Shown here: positions 23,701 through 35,000 of the stretch, one piece after another
Layout of the letters: the number at the start of each line of letters is the position of its first letter
Position numbering within the stretch: position 1 is the stretch's first letter
DNA from: Acholoe squamosa
Lineage: Eukaryota > Annelida > Polychaeta > Phyllodocida > Polynoidae
Direction of reading: 5' to 3'
Assembly (NCBI GenBank): GCA_949317995.1
Contig: OX439043.1
Span: 44,955,560 to 45,019,559 of the forward strand
DNA: 64,000 nt
Translations under genes and position numbers: made by a program
Notes under the pieces: generated by a model
Database searches by the model: none
Told to the model about the DNA's origin: nothing
The model's input: only the letters and a program-made list of their open reading frames with translations

Positions 23701-25650
23701 TACTCTTGTCAGTTACACAAATATGTTTTGGCTTTCGCCACGATCCGAAGCCCCGCCCCACCCACCCGTACACATATGGCATCTGGCATTTAAATAGACA
23801 GAATTAGAGGACTGCAGTCAGTCAGGGGCGTAGGAAAAAGGGGGGGGGGGGGGGCAGGGCGGCCTGGGCCGCCCCTCCAATCATAAAGGAGGGGGGGCCT
23901 GATCGAGTATGCCCCCCAAAAAAATTGCCAAGAATTCATAATAAATTGAACAAGAAGCTCAAACTTTGCACCTCAAATAAGATTTATATATTAATGGGAT
24001 AGGGAAAATGGGGGCTTGGGCCTCAAATCAGATCTAAAATTCATCAAAACTTACTTCTCTATACAAATTTTATATAGGTATATGTATAGGCGCTGTTGCA
24101 CTTCAGCCGAAAATTCAAGGTGGTCGAGTCGGGGCCCCTGCTCCCCCCCTCCCCCACAATGAAGATTTGCTTCCTACGCCTCTGAGTCTGAGTCCTAATT
24201 TATATGTTGCTGTAAAAAAAAAAAACAGGTACGCGGACCTATGTATGTAGGCCTCCCCACCCCCCATGTTCAGAAAACAGAATGGGACGTATCCCTGATA
24301 CAGGAGCCTGAGGAGGAGTTGACAGTCTGGAGCCATCCTCTATATAAAGTTGTATCTTTGCCACTGGCATCGTCCACATTAGGCTGTGTCATAGTCTATG
24401 GTGACTTCTCTCTAGTTTTGTCTAAATCAGTAAATCTGATTAAATGTTAGAATTAGCGGGCCTTAGGTTCGACCTCAGCTAAACCCCATATTGACAAGAG
24501 GATAACTGTCATGTCTTAACATAGGCACCCAGTTGGAGAATAGAAGTCAATATAGACGTACCTTACTGTTGGATCCGACCCACTCAGACAAGTGATGACC
24601 CAGTTTTACCTTACCACAGAGACACCTGGCAAGAAGAGGCGGAACTAAACTACTGAACGTGCTGTGTAGACTGGCTCAAGTCTCTGAGCAATAATTACCT
24701 TTTCATGACAACATTTTATTCATACGGAATATTAGGATTTAGGTTTTCCACTTGACCTCCACTAGATTTGCTGTTTTTCCCTAGTGGCCTACTGAACTCA
24801 CTAGCTTTTCAACACACACCGACTTAAATTTACACCTTATTTTGAATTTGTATCGTTCTTTTTTTAAAAAAAAAAAGTCTTAACGAGGCAAACGTACCAC
24901 TTTAACACATCATAAGTCGCAAGCTTTTTTTTTCTGAAAACATAAACTTATTCTTTGCCCAACCCCCGCAGAGGGGTTGAAAACATTTTGCCCACACACG
25001 CTTAATTGCTTAAAAAAAATGCCCATTCCCTCAAACCCGTCACCTCCTCCTCTGCTGTAAAAATGACCAATCCCTATAGTCAGTACTAATGCCAAAGATA
25101 ATGACAATAATAGTATAATGAGAGGTGTGTACGATGTGCAGGTCTGTGCATAAGGACAGACAACGTTTAAACCGGGCCAAAAATAAGATTTATCTTGGTT
25201 GTCAGATTGAATAGTCAGGTAGACAGTAAAACCTAGCACCGATTGTATTGATGATTGGTCATCTTGACTGTATTTGACCTGTGCAAGTCGATGATAAGGA
25301 ACTCAGGACCGCTGTACCATAGTTCAATGTGCAAAACATATATGGTACATACATGTACAACATACTATCTGAAGGCATCAGCACAGTGCTAAATAACCTA
25401 TCGGATAACAGAATCATAGATTGCTTGTTTCCTCTCTTGTATACTTGTAAGCTCCACATAAGAATGCGGTTTTATCATCGAAATCTGTGCATCTATATAT
25501 AAATAAACGAGATAACTACTAATACTAGTATGTAGAGTACATAGCTATTTATACAACAGATCATTATTATAAAAGAATATATTCTAGATTACTGACAGAA
25601 CTCAAAATAAGGATAAATTGTACCAACTGAAATTATTTTCTTATTTACAG
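20761..25650. other. Presumed intron or intergenic region, repeats only
   Basis: Apart from the repeat at 23823-24185 and a C-run/AT-rich decayed copy near 24950-25085, no exon is recognised. If 20608-20760 is the first exon of the LRAT gene, this is a 4.9-kb intron. Confidence 0.4.
23823..24185. mobile_element. Repeat with CAGGGGCGTAGGAA termini, copy 1
   Basis: Left end CAGGGGCGTAGGAA and right end TTCCTACGCCTCTGA are inverted. The body (CCAATCATAAAGGAG, TTGCCAAGAATTCATAATAA, GAAGATTTGCTTCCTACGCC) recurs at 38220-38548. The GGGGCGTAGG-type end is common among non-autonomous DNA transposons of invertebrates; superfamily not determined. Confidence 0.75.
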
Positions 25651-26574
25651 GCAAAAACAGCACGATACACACATAATGACCTCGGGGAACTTCTCAAACA
25701 CCCAAAGCAGAGAGTGGAAGACATATCACTCCTGCATCCAGCAGACCTAATTGCCTTCCCAAGAGAGCTGCTCGCAGACCCATATTGGATGGGGTACTGG
25801 CATCTTGCCATTGTAGAAAGTGTTGACATTACAAACCAAATTATTAATCTCATACACTACCAGCCAATATTTGATGATACATATCAAGCAGAGAAGGGCA
25901 GGAAGGCAATTTTCCAAAAGGGTTCAATCGTTCGCACATCTTTGCCTTTCACCGATGATCATGTCTGGATTGTTGAGCTGAATCCATCGGAGTGCCTTCC
26001 AGCAGAAGTTGTTCTAAAAAGAGCTATATCAAGGATTGGGGAGAGCAAATATGACATCTTGTTTAATAATTGTGAAAGTTTTGCTTTCTGGTGCAAAACA
26101 GGTAAAAGTTCTTCAGCGCAGGCACACACCGCGGGCAACATTGCTGTCCAACAAGGCACACGGGCAGTCACAAAGGTAGCTGTGAAGAAAGTTGCCGAGA
26201 AGGCAATTAGCAAGGGTATCCTTAAGGGTGTTATCAGGAAAAGCCCCACCTTAGGTGCTAGAGCAATTCAGCAATTTGGAAAATTGTTTGCAGCAATTGA
26301 TATCGCAGTGGGCACAGGTTTTGTCGTCAAAGATATCCTAAAGGCCAAAAGGAAACTGAAAGAAGGGGAAATTGACCAAGAGGAGTATGAGAATGCTGTT
26401 GGTACTAGAGTAGCTGTAGCCACTGGAGACATGAGCTGCTCTGTTCTGGGTACCATGGCTGGGACCACTATAGGTGGACCAGTGGGAGGGATAATTGGTG
26501 GTACAATCGGCAGTGGTGTTGGTATGGTCCTCGGGTCAGCAACAGCAAATGTAGTTGTAAATAGGCAAAGATAA
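25651..26574 (+). CDS. LRAT-domain (NlpC/P60-like) protein with Gly-rich hydrophobic tail
   Basis: The exon starts after TTATTTACAG at 25650 and runs 307 codons to TAA. Residues 28-151 carry the LRAT-type fold: LHPADLIAFPREL, then GYWHLAIVE with the candidate catalytic His51, and FNNCESFAFWCKTG with the candidate nucleophile Cys141. LRAT-family enzymes transfer or hydrolyse acyl groups through a Cys-His dyad; the usual NCEHF motif reads NCESF here. Residues 155-250 are Ala/Lys/Val-rich with a short hydrophobic helix (AIDIAVGTGFVV). The C-terminus (GTMAGTTIGGPVGGIIGGTI and on) is a glycine-zipper hydrophobic segment likely to insert in membranes. Substrate cannot be told. An AATAAA at 26760-26765 is a candidate poly(A) signal. 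The frame 5' of 25651 is intronic; no ATG is present there. Confidence 0.85.
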   Translation, partial: AKTARYTHNDLGELLKHPKQRVEDISLLHPADLIAFPRELLADPYWMGYWHLAIVESVDITNQIINLIHYQPIFDDTYQAEKGRKAIFQKGSIVRTSLPFTDDHVWIVELNPSECLPAEVVLKRAISRIGESKYDILFNNCESFAFWCKTGKSSSAQAHTAGNIAVQQGTRAVTKVAVKKVAEKAISKGILKGVIRKSPTLGARAIQQFGKLFAAIDIAVGTGFVVKDILKAKRKLKEGEIDQEEYENAVGTRVAVATGDMSCSVLGTMAGTTIGGPVGGIIGGTIGSGVGMVLGSATANVVVNRQR

Positions 26575-28470
26575 AGAGATAAAAACACTACTTAAGGAAA
26601 TTTCATGTTTATCATGATTCAATCAAAACATTATTAGAAACTAAAACATGTATTATATGAAGCGAGACTTTGTAGCCTGCAACGATGTATACATTTCTCA
26701 AGAAGTGCGCTTAATTGTAATCAAGGAAGCCCTAGTGCTGCCATATATAATATCTCGCAAATAAATAAGAAAATGTAATTTAATGGTATAAAGAGAATGT
26801 GATCATTAGATGTCACTACCAAAAAGTGGTATTTTCTAAAGCCTGTAATGTTGTATACATTTCTCGAGAAGTGGCTAAAGAAGTGTGCTAAATTGTAATC
26901 AAGGACGCTCATGATGCTGTCTGTAGTTTATACAATCTCACAAAGAAATAAGGAAATATAACTAAATGTTGTAAATGGAATGCTTAGAATAGATGCACTG
27001 CCGAAAATGATATTCATAGGTTATATTGGACAAGTTATCGTGTGATGGAATAAGTGGAATTATGTAAATTAAAAAAAAAGGGGGGGGGGGAGGTATTTGA
27101 AGTGTGGATTTTTGATCATCAATAATATATTCTTGCGTTCTCATTCTGACTACTTGCATACCAGTTTAATGTTATTAACGATACGGAATTTTGCTGTCAG
27201 AATAATGTTGCATAAAAAAAATGGTTGTTTAGACACCTTTGTCAGCTAGACAGTGTTCTACCTTGACGAAATACATCTCAAAAGGATAATCCCTTTAGCT
27301 GTGGGGCCGTAGCTCATCAAAAATCTTTTCCTGTGATGCTTTTGCACACTGTCCTTTTTTGTGTGTGGATCCGACAGTTAAGGTATACCCTCTGCATTGA
27401 TGATAATGTCATGTGATATAAATGATTATTCTAATCTAAGAATTATCTGATAGCGAAAGTCTGGGTTTTGTCAATTATCCCTTGTCGAGTATCAAATGGG
27501 TTACTGTCATTGGATCATTTAATTGATTCTATATGTCTATCTAATGTAAGGAAACTAAGTTTCAAATGAATAGGACTGTATCAAATATATTTTTAAAACA
27601 GTGAAATGTCGATAGTATACATGTATAAATATATATTTACACTATTGGTTAAGGTTACAAGGTATGAATTGAAATTATACTTGTTAGAAGAACCGAGCGA
27701 TAAGCGCTACACAAAAATCAATAAACACTTTAATTGTGAGTGGCATTTCTGTTGAGACAATGACATTGGCGATGATACTATGAATAAATGTGATGTGCTA
27801 TCAGTTGCCTTAAACGTGGTTATACATACATAACATGACACCATAAAGTATATGTGTCGATGTACAATGACGTGAAAAACGAAGGAATATCTCCATATCC
27901 CAGAACAAAGAGAACTTCAAGTTTCTTTATAATCATGCGTATAATAAAAATCGTTTCCAATCAACGATCTTTTTTATCGCCGTTGTTTTATTTTGCCCAC
28001 ATTAGCAGATTGGGAAAGTTAATCATCAAAACTGAAAAGAAATGCGCCCATTGTATACCTGAAACCTCCTCAGTTTTTTCCCTTCAGTTCTGTCAGTATC
28101 TTTAACGATCCACCCTGCAGAGTGAATCTTGTGATTCGCCCAGATCCAATGAGATCCCATTTTAATATTTATAAGAGAGCGGTCTTCATCACATTTTAAA
28201 CCAAATTTCTTGGGTCCACCCTCCCCCCCCCCCCCTTTACTCATATTCTAGCTCCTTTTCAAAGGAAAAAGGGTCGGGGTTTTTACGGGCTCAGTTGTTT
28301 TTTTTTTCTTGTCTGGAGTCTGCAGGTATAGGTTAGCTTTGATAAATGTGGTTTGAAACTCTTAAATTTTGCCTCTAGTAATGATGACATTACAACTTCA
28401 AAGGTAAAGCACTTCCTTCAGAAAATCGAAAATATATACGTTTAACATACATATTACATTCGGTGATATA
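26575..28470. other. Intergenic, no gene seen
   Basis: AT-rich sequence. Two similar phrases (TGTATACATTTCTCAAGAAG at about 26686 and TGTATACATTTCTCGAGAAG at about 26852) with shared flanks indicate a local duplication of about 165 bp. Otherwise nothing recognisable. Confidence 0.45.
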
Positions 28471-28697
28471 AGGTCGAATCCAACATGGTGATTTAGGGCT
28501 CAAATATCTCTGCGATTTTGTCCGTTGCACTCTTGGGGCTTTCCTGAGCCCCTATATCGCAAGGATAACTGCTTAATTGGTCTTGATTCAGTGTTGGATT
28601 CGGTATAGGTTGAACAATCCTTGCGATCTAGGAGCCCAGAAAGACCCCAAAATCGCAGAGATATTTGAGCCCTAAATCGCCATGTGGGATTCGACCT
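28471..28697. mobile_element. Palindromic repeat family A, copy 1
   Basis: Long terminal inverted repeats: AGGTCGAATCCAACATGGTG at the left and CCATGTGGGATTCGACCT at the right, continuing inwards as CTCAAATATCTCTGCGATTTTG and its inverse for about 90 bp per arm. No ORF. At least ten full or partial copies occur between 28.4 and 36.7 kb. Confidence 0.85.
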
Positions 28698-28936
28698 ATA
28701 TGGATACAATTTTCCCTGCATCACTACCAACAGGTATCCTTTTTTTTCATTTAGAGGCTAATACAGGGGGTGGTAAGATTTCACAGATCTGTTTCAGATT
28801 TTACACTGACAAAACCCAACTTTGTAAGCACATCAGCACAGACTCAATGACATTTAAATTAGGAAATGTTATTTTCTTTCTCCAATTCCAGGCAATAACG
28901 TCTGGCAGGAAATGTAACCCAAGCTTATTAGCTTTT

Positions 28937-29295
28937 AGGTCGAATCCCACATGGCGAAAAATGCCTCAAACTTCTCTGCGATTTTGAATCTGTTGCAATT
29001 ATTGGATCTACCCCAAATTTGCAAGGGATATGACTGTGATAGGGTACATAGAACAAAAGGACACTGTTGTGCTTTATTGAAAAGCCTTTGCAATATATTG
29101 TCCCGGTCAATGGGTATATCTGTGTCTGATATGTTTCCTCTTCTAAAATCATAAGGATATAAAACCTTAGCACAGTCTGCAGTGAAACTTTGATATTGGA
29201 CAATTCCCCTAGCACCACTTGCAATTCAGGACACTAGGAAGGCCATAAAGCACAACTGATATTTGAGGCATTTTTCACCATGTGGGATTCGACCT
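28937..29295. mobile_element. Palindromic repeat family A, long subtype, copy 2
   Basis: Ends AGGTCGAATCCCACATGGCG and CACCATGTGGGATTCGACCT. The arms begin GAAAAATG instead of GATTTAGG and the centre contains CTACCCCAAATTTGCAAG and GTACATAGAACA. The same subtype occurs at 35418-36133 (split) and 36322-36669. Confidence 0.8.
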
Positions 29296-32013
29296 TTTGT
29301 GAAATTCCTGAGCCAGTCATTTACAACAGAGCTGTGCTGCAGTCCAATTGATTCTTTTAATACCCAAACAAGTCCTTGGCAATATATCTTTATACCAAAC
29401 CCTCCGACATTTGTCCTGCACAAAAGGATCGTGCTTTAAAAGCCGCTGACGACAGCTGGAGGCCCTTTCTGAGGGCAGCACATATAATGGTCAGCTCGAG
29501 CCACTGGCGACATCTTCCTGTATTTCAAATGCACTGGAGACCGGTCTGACAGATTCAAGCTGTCCTCTGGGGTCTCGAACTACTTAAACAACCTTGACTC
29601 CCTCATGCATCAGTGACAATAGACCTGTTAAGTCATTCAATGTTACGTTTAAAAACGTTTTTCAACCAAATAAAAACGTTTGAAGAGTTTGGTTCCAAAT
29701 CGCAATAAACGCCATTTTGAAAATAGAGACTGAAAATTCAAAAGGCTACAGATTAGAAAATGTTAACTGCAACTCACTAATACTTTTCTTTGAACTTCAA
29801 AATCCTCAGATGTATATAATCAATTTATCAAAGGTTTTACAATGAAAAGTTTAGTATTGGCATCAGGGCATCCCTGCAAAGATGGGGACATATACTCAAA
29901 TTCTGAAATGGATTTATTGCGTTTTTGGACATTCTGCACTATCCGTTAGATCGCCAAGCTAATTAACAAAGAAACCGGAATGACTTATTGATGCTCCATA
30001 TTGTATGACCATGTAGGAAAAAGAACAATAACAGGCATGTTGGGGACAATGGAAGACTTTATTGGACGCAATTGTGATATTGTCTGCCAACATATCTGTC
30101 CAACCAAATCATTTGAAAGAGCTTGGGTCGACAGAAGTAAAGTAATGATGCGATAGCAGATGATGATAATATCATTGGGACATTTTGACTTGAATCAATG
30201 CTCTACAATTATGACAACCAGGTCTACAAGTATTTTTATACCTTGCTATGGACCTGACAGACCACGGGGGAAAACTAAGAAATCCAGTGTCTTATCAATA
30301 TCGGTTATAACAATGCTAGACAGTGCACACTGGTGGACAGAGAAAATTAAAGTGCAAAGTTCAACTACATCTCTCTAGTCATGCATTAAGTATCACGGTA
30401 CCATTACAAACCGAAAAACTCTTCAAGCAAATGAAGAGCCATCCTTCTTGATGTCTTTATCTGTTTCCATTAATAATGTCTTCATGAATAAATCATTATT
30501 TCAGAGACTGTAGCTTTTATCAAGCATAGCACGTAGATGCCAGCAATTGGCTGCTATCTACATTGTTTCAACTTCCCATACAGCCCAGAGCTTTTAAGCC
30601 AATTGAAGCTTCTCAGTGTATTGTTATTTTATCCACACATACATGATTTACAATATTGGTGTTGTCCTGGCCTATATCTGCCAGAAACATAGCGAAAAGC
30701 ATGTTATGGTCGAAATAGCCCATAAGGCCACTTGAAAGCATGAGAGAGGTTAACAAAACATTTGCAATTGTACAATCAGTGCATCTGCAAATAAAAAAAA
30801 AACACGTCCTTTCTACAAATAAGGGTCAACGAATCTTTACATCTATGCATAATGACAATTTTAACAGAGGTATGATGATCCCTCTTGAGACTGAGCAGGG
30901 TCCATGGTTCCATTGAGATGGGCCACAAGCTAAAAAAAAAATCTTTTAAAATAAAAAACGGTTATGAGTCAAATGAATATGAATAACCATACCTTTAGCA
31001 GCCACTCATACCTCAACTTTTTTTTTAAACAATAGAGCTGATTATAGCTACTGCAACTGTTTTTGAAATGAAAAATAGGATTTTTGCAAATCAGCACTTT
31101 TGCAATAATTCATCACGTGACGTTCAGCCTCCATTTATTTATCCCTACAGTGAGGTTTCATTTACGTTCAGTCCAGTAGGGGCTCAATAACAGTGTGTAC
31201 TTGGAATGGTGGGTTAATTGGGATTGTACCTAAATGGCGCTGATGGCCAGTATACGATAAATTAATACATGTAAGAGGAAAATCATACACTTTTGGCAAT
31301 ACCCGCCTGAAAGACACAGTAATACTATATACATGTATATCTTGGATGGATATCTAGTTGATTAGTAGAAATTGACAGTATGTACCCCAATTCCATGGGG
31401 ATATATACTGAGACCTGATCATAGAAACGTGTCCACAATTGTCACGATCTTGTTCTTTATCCAATCTATATCAAGGCAAGGAATTGCTCAAATATTCTAA
31501 AATATGCTACCCACATTATGAGGGTAAAATTACTATATTCTGTATTTTCTTTGAAAGCACGATGGTGGGTACACCATATTGTCTCTTAGGTCACATCAGT
31601 GTTATCCCAAGGCAAATGGGTGTACGGTCTACGAGCTTTTACCTACGTTAACTCCGGCGTTAACTTGTGTTGTTAATTGATCGAAACCAACCCAGGCATT
31701 CGGATAATTTCATACTGCTACCTTCTAAGAACGATTAAAGATACCTGCCTATAAATGCTACTGAACGCTATTAGGCCTACTTTACAATTACAGAGAACAT
31801 CTACAGTTTTCCTGTCTTATTCGGACATATTCTGGGTGTGCCTGGTCTACTTATTGAGCTACAGAAACTGCTCTGTGTGGCAACTAAACTACCAGGGGGA
31901 AAAGAGCTAATAAATACAAAAACTGGACCACATCTGTTCTCAATAATTATGAGGTCCTCTTATGGTAGCTCTGAGGCGTCCATTCCACATAAAGTTGGTA
32001 GGAGCAGTTCTGT
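29296..32013. other. Intergenic, no gene seen
   Basis: Contains an inverted-repeat element at about 29681-29935 (GAGTTTGGTTCCAAATCGCA at the left, inverse TGGATTTATTGCGTTTTTGGA at the right). No recognisable exon and no clear polyadenylation signal close to the F-box gene's stop at 32014. Confidence 0.45.
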
Positions 32014-35000
32014 TTAATTGAAGAGCAGGTCCCTATAGTTCTGCAGCATGTTGACGAGGGAGGTGGTGTAGTTGACGGTAGTCCTTACAGTAGACATGCG
32101 GTCTGCACGCTCAAAGTTAGACTTGACCATCTCATAGTACTCTCCATCTGTTAGCGTCATAGACTTGAGAGCCGGACACCTGATTCTGTAAGAAAGATAT
32201 GGAGGTTCACTGAGTGTCAATCTTGCACAGTAAGCGGAATAATACCTTTGGGATTGCTACATGTTTAGGAACCATGCACAAATCACTTTTAGACATCTGA
32301 GATGCCCAGCTTAACTATAGGAGAACATGGTATAGATTAATGTTATTCATTTGAGGACATGATCCTAAACTAACATAGAGACCTCACTGTATGATACATT
32401 TAATTTAAATGCAATTAGAGCTTATTTGCATTTTCCATTTGGACACAACAATCTAGGTTTGACAAGCAATTACAGTGGAACTACCTGGAATATTTTAGCT
32501 CAAGATATCTCATTTTAAAGCCTGTGACTTATACTTTAAAAAGCTTTTTCCCCCTGGATGCAGGTTTTCCCCCACCTGGTCAGATTTATTTGCTGCTGCT
32601 AGTCTACTTGGTGTTGGATATCAAAACATGTGTATGTTCGACATAGGTACGTAGATCTTATGCTGCTGCATATCTGATAGAATCCTGAAAGAAACCAAGC
32701 ATCCCAGATGTCTAGCAAAACAATTTGGTGTCTTCAGATGTTTAGCATTCCAGAAAGCATTGCTAGATCTACTGTGCAGAATTGGCACTGAGATAACAGT
32801 GAGCCATATGCATGGTGATAATGGCTAGCAAATACCATTGCACTTGTAGGGACTAGTGCATAATGCCTCCACCAGGTGACGACACTGTTAGACGAGTCCA
32901 TTCTATGTACTGCTATGGACACCAAGGGTCTATGATTAGCATTACCACACCTCATTTCAAAATACACGGAAACTTTCTTATACCTATTTGGGCAGAATCA
33001 CAACGTTACAGGGATAATAAAACCATTGGAATTCTGTCTCTTTCAAACTAGAACCGAAATTGTTTAAGATTATGAACCCTGAGAATTAGCCATGTATTGG
33101 AGGTAAAGCCCCATTGGAGGGCTCCCATATAGCCTAAAGGTCGAATCCCACATGGCGATTTTGGGCTCAAACATCTCTGCGATTTTGTCCTTTGCATTAT
33201 ATGGGCCTTTCTGACCCTATAGATAGCAAGGATTGTTCAACTTTTACCGAATCCCACAGTGAGTTAAGGCCTAAAAGGCAGCTATCCTTGCGATTTAGGG
33301 GCTCAGGAATAACCACAGAATGCAAAGGACAAAATCGCAGAGATATTGGAGCCTTAAATCGCCATGTGGGATTCGACCTTGTATGAACCCCTCCTGCAGT
33401 GGCGTGGTAGGACAGGCCAGTGGAGCACTATGTATAGCTAGGTCACAGGGTGGTTACCTGTGGGCAAACGTTTCCTATAAACACCTGCAACTCCACAAGG
33501 GTTAATAACAGCTCACATACACATTTTTTTATATAGAATGAAAGCTGTTGATATATATTTTCATATGGATATTGCAAAAAGAGGGCACAAACACAAGTTT
33601 ATGAGCAGTTTAAAGGAATCTAACTTTCTCTGCTTACCATATTTTGTAGCTCAGGTTTGAGTAAATTCTTCTCAGAAGCAAGTATACTAAAATGATGCCA
33701 GAGACCTTATCTCTTTGGCAAAAAATGATTGTGATAATCTATGACATCATATAGGTCGAATCCCACATGGCGATTTAAGGCTCAAATATCTGTGGGCAGA
33801 TGAGGGGAAAGGGCCCTCCCTGCGGGATTTTTAGTACTGTGTTTGGCCACTGGGGGAGCTACAACAAACATAAATGAGAAAAATAAGCCAAAAATTACTA
33901 TTATGTACTTTTTTACATAGAAAAAGATGGTTTTCTCAAAAATGTTCTATTTTCTGGCACTCCCTGTCTACTTGGAATGTAAATGGAATGTTTTGAATCC
34001 AAAAAGAGGCTAAAATAGGGGTTTTCAGGTAAATGTGTTACCATGGCAACCAAAATGTTCCAAATAGAAAAAAAATAATGTCAATTCATAGAAGGACCCA
34101 TCATGATTCATATGCTGAAAAAACTGTGCCCAAAAGTATGAAAAAGTTTGGTCATTATTGATTGATCATTTAAATCATTATGCTAATTAGATGTCAAATT
34201 CAATGCAACCAATGAATAATACAGCTTATTGCCTATATTGATACAGTTATGTCATTCCACTTTTGTGAAGCAATATCTCCAAGACCAAAAGGGCTATCTG
34301 CAAGGGTGATACCTCATTTTAAAGCTGATAACTTCAATTTTAAATATCACATTTCACCTCGGAGGACCCTTTCCCCTCATCTATCTTTTGTCCCTTGCAT
34401 TTTTGGGGTCTTCCTGGGATCCTAGATCGCAAGAATTGTTCAACTTATACCGAATCCAACAGTGAATTAAGAGCAATTAAGCAGTTATCCTTGCGATATA
34501 GGGACTCAGGAAGTCCCCAAGAATGCAAGGGACAAAATCGCAGAGATGTTTGAGCCATTAATCGCCATGTGGGATTCGACCTTATAGAAACCCCATGTGA
34601 CAGGACTATAGAAGACATTATCTGTCAGGGTGGTGAAAAAATGGCCCATGTGGGAGTACCAATAGCACACTGGATATGCTCCAATGCACACCAGTTGGGA
34701 GTGTGGTAATGCTACTTTCATTATCAACTCAATGATTCAAACAGTGACTTCCCTTCCGGAATATTTCCATCTAACTCTTGCTTTAATCACTGACCATTTC
34801 ACTTCAAAAGGTTGAATCCCACATGGCGATTTTGGGCTCAAATATCTCTGCGATTTTGTCCCTTGCATTCTTGAGGCCTTCCTGTGTCCCTAGATCGCAA
34901 GGATTCCTCAACTTATGCCGAAACCCACAGTGAATTAAGACTAAGTAAACACCTTTCCTTGTGATCTAGGCGTTCAAGAAGGCCCCAAGAATGCAAGGGA

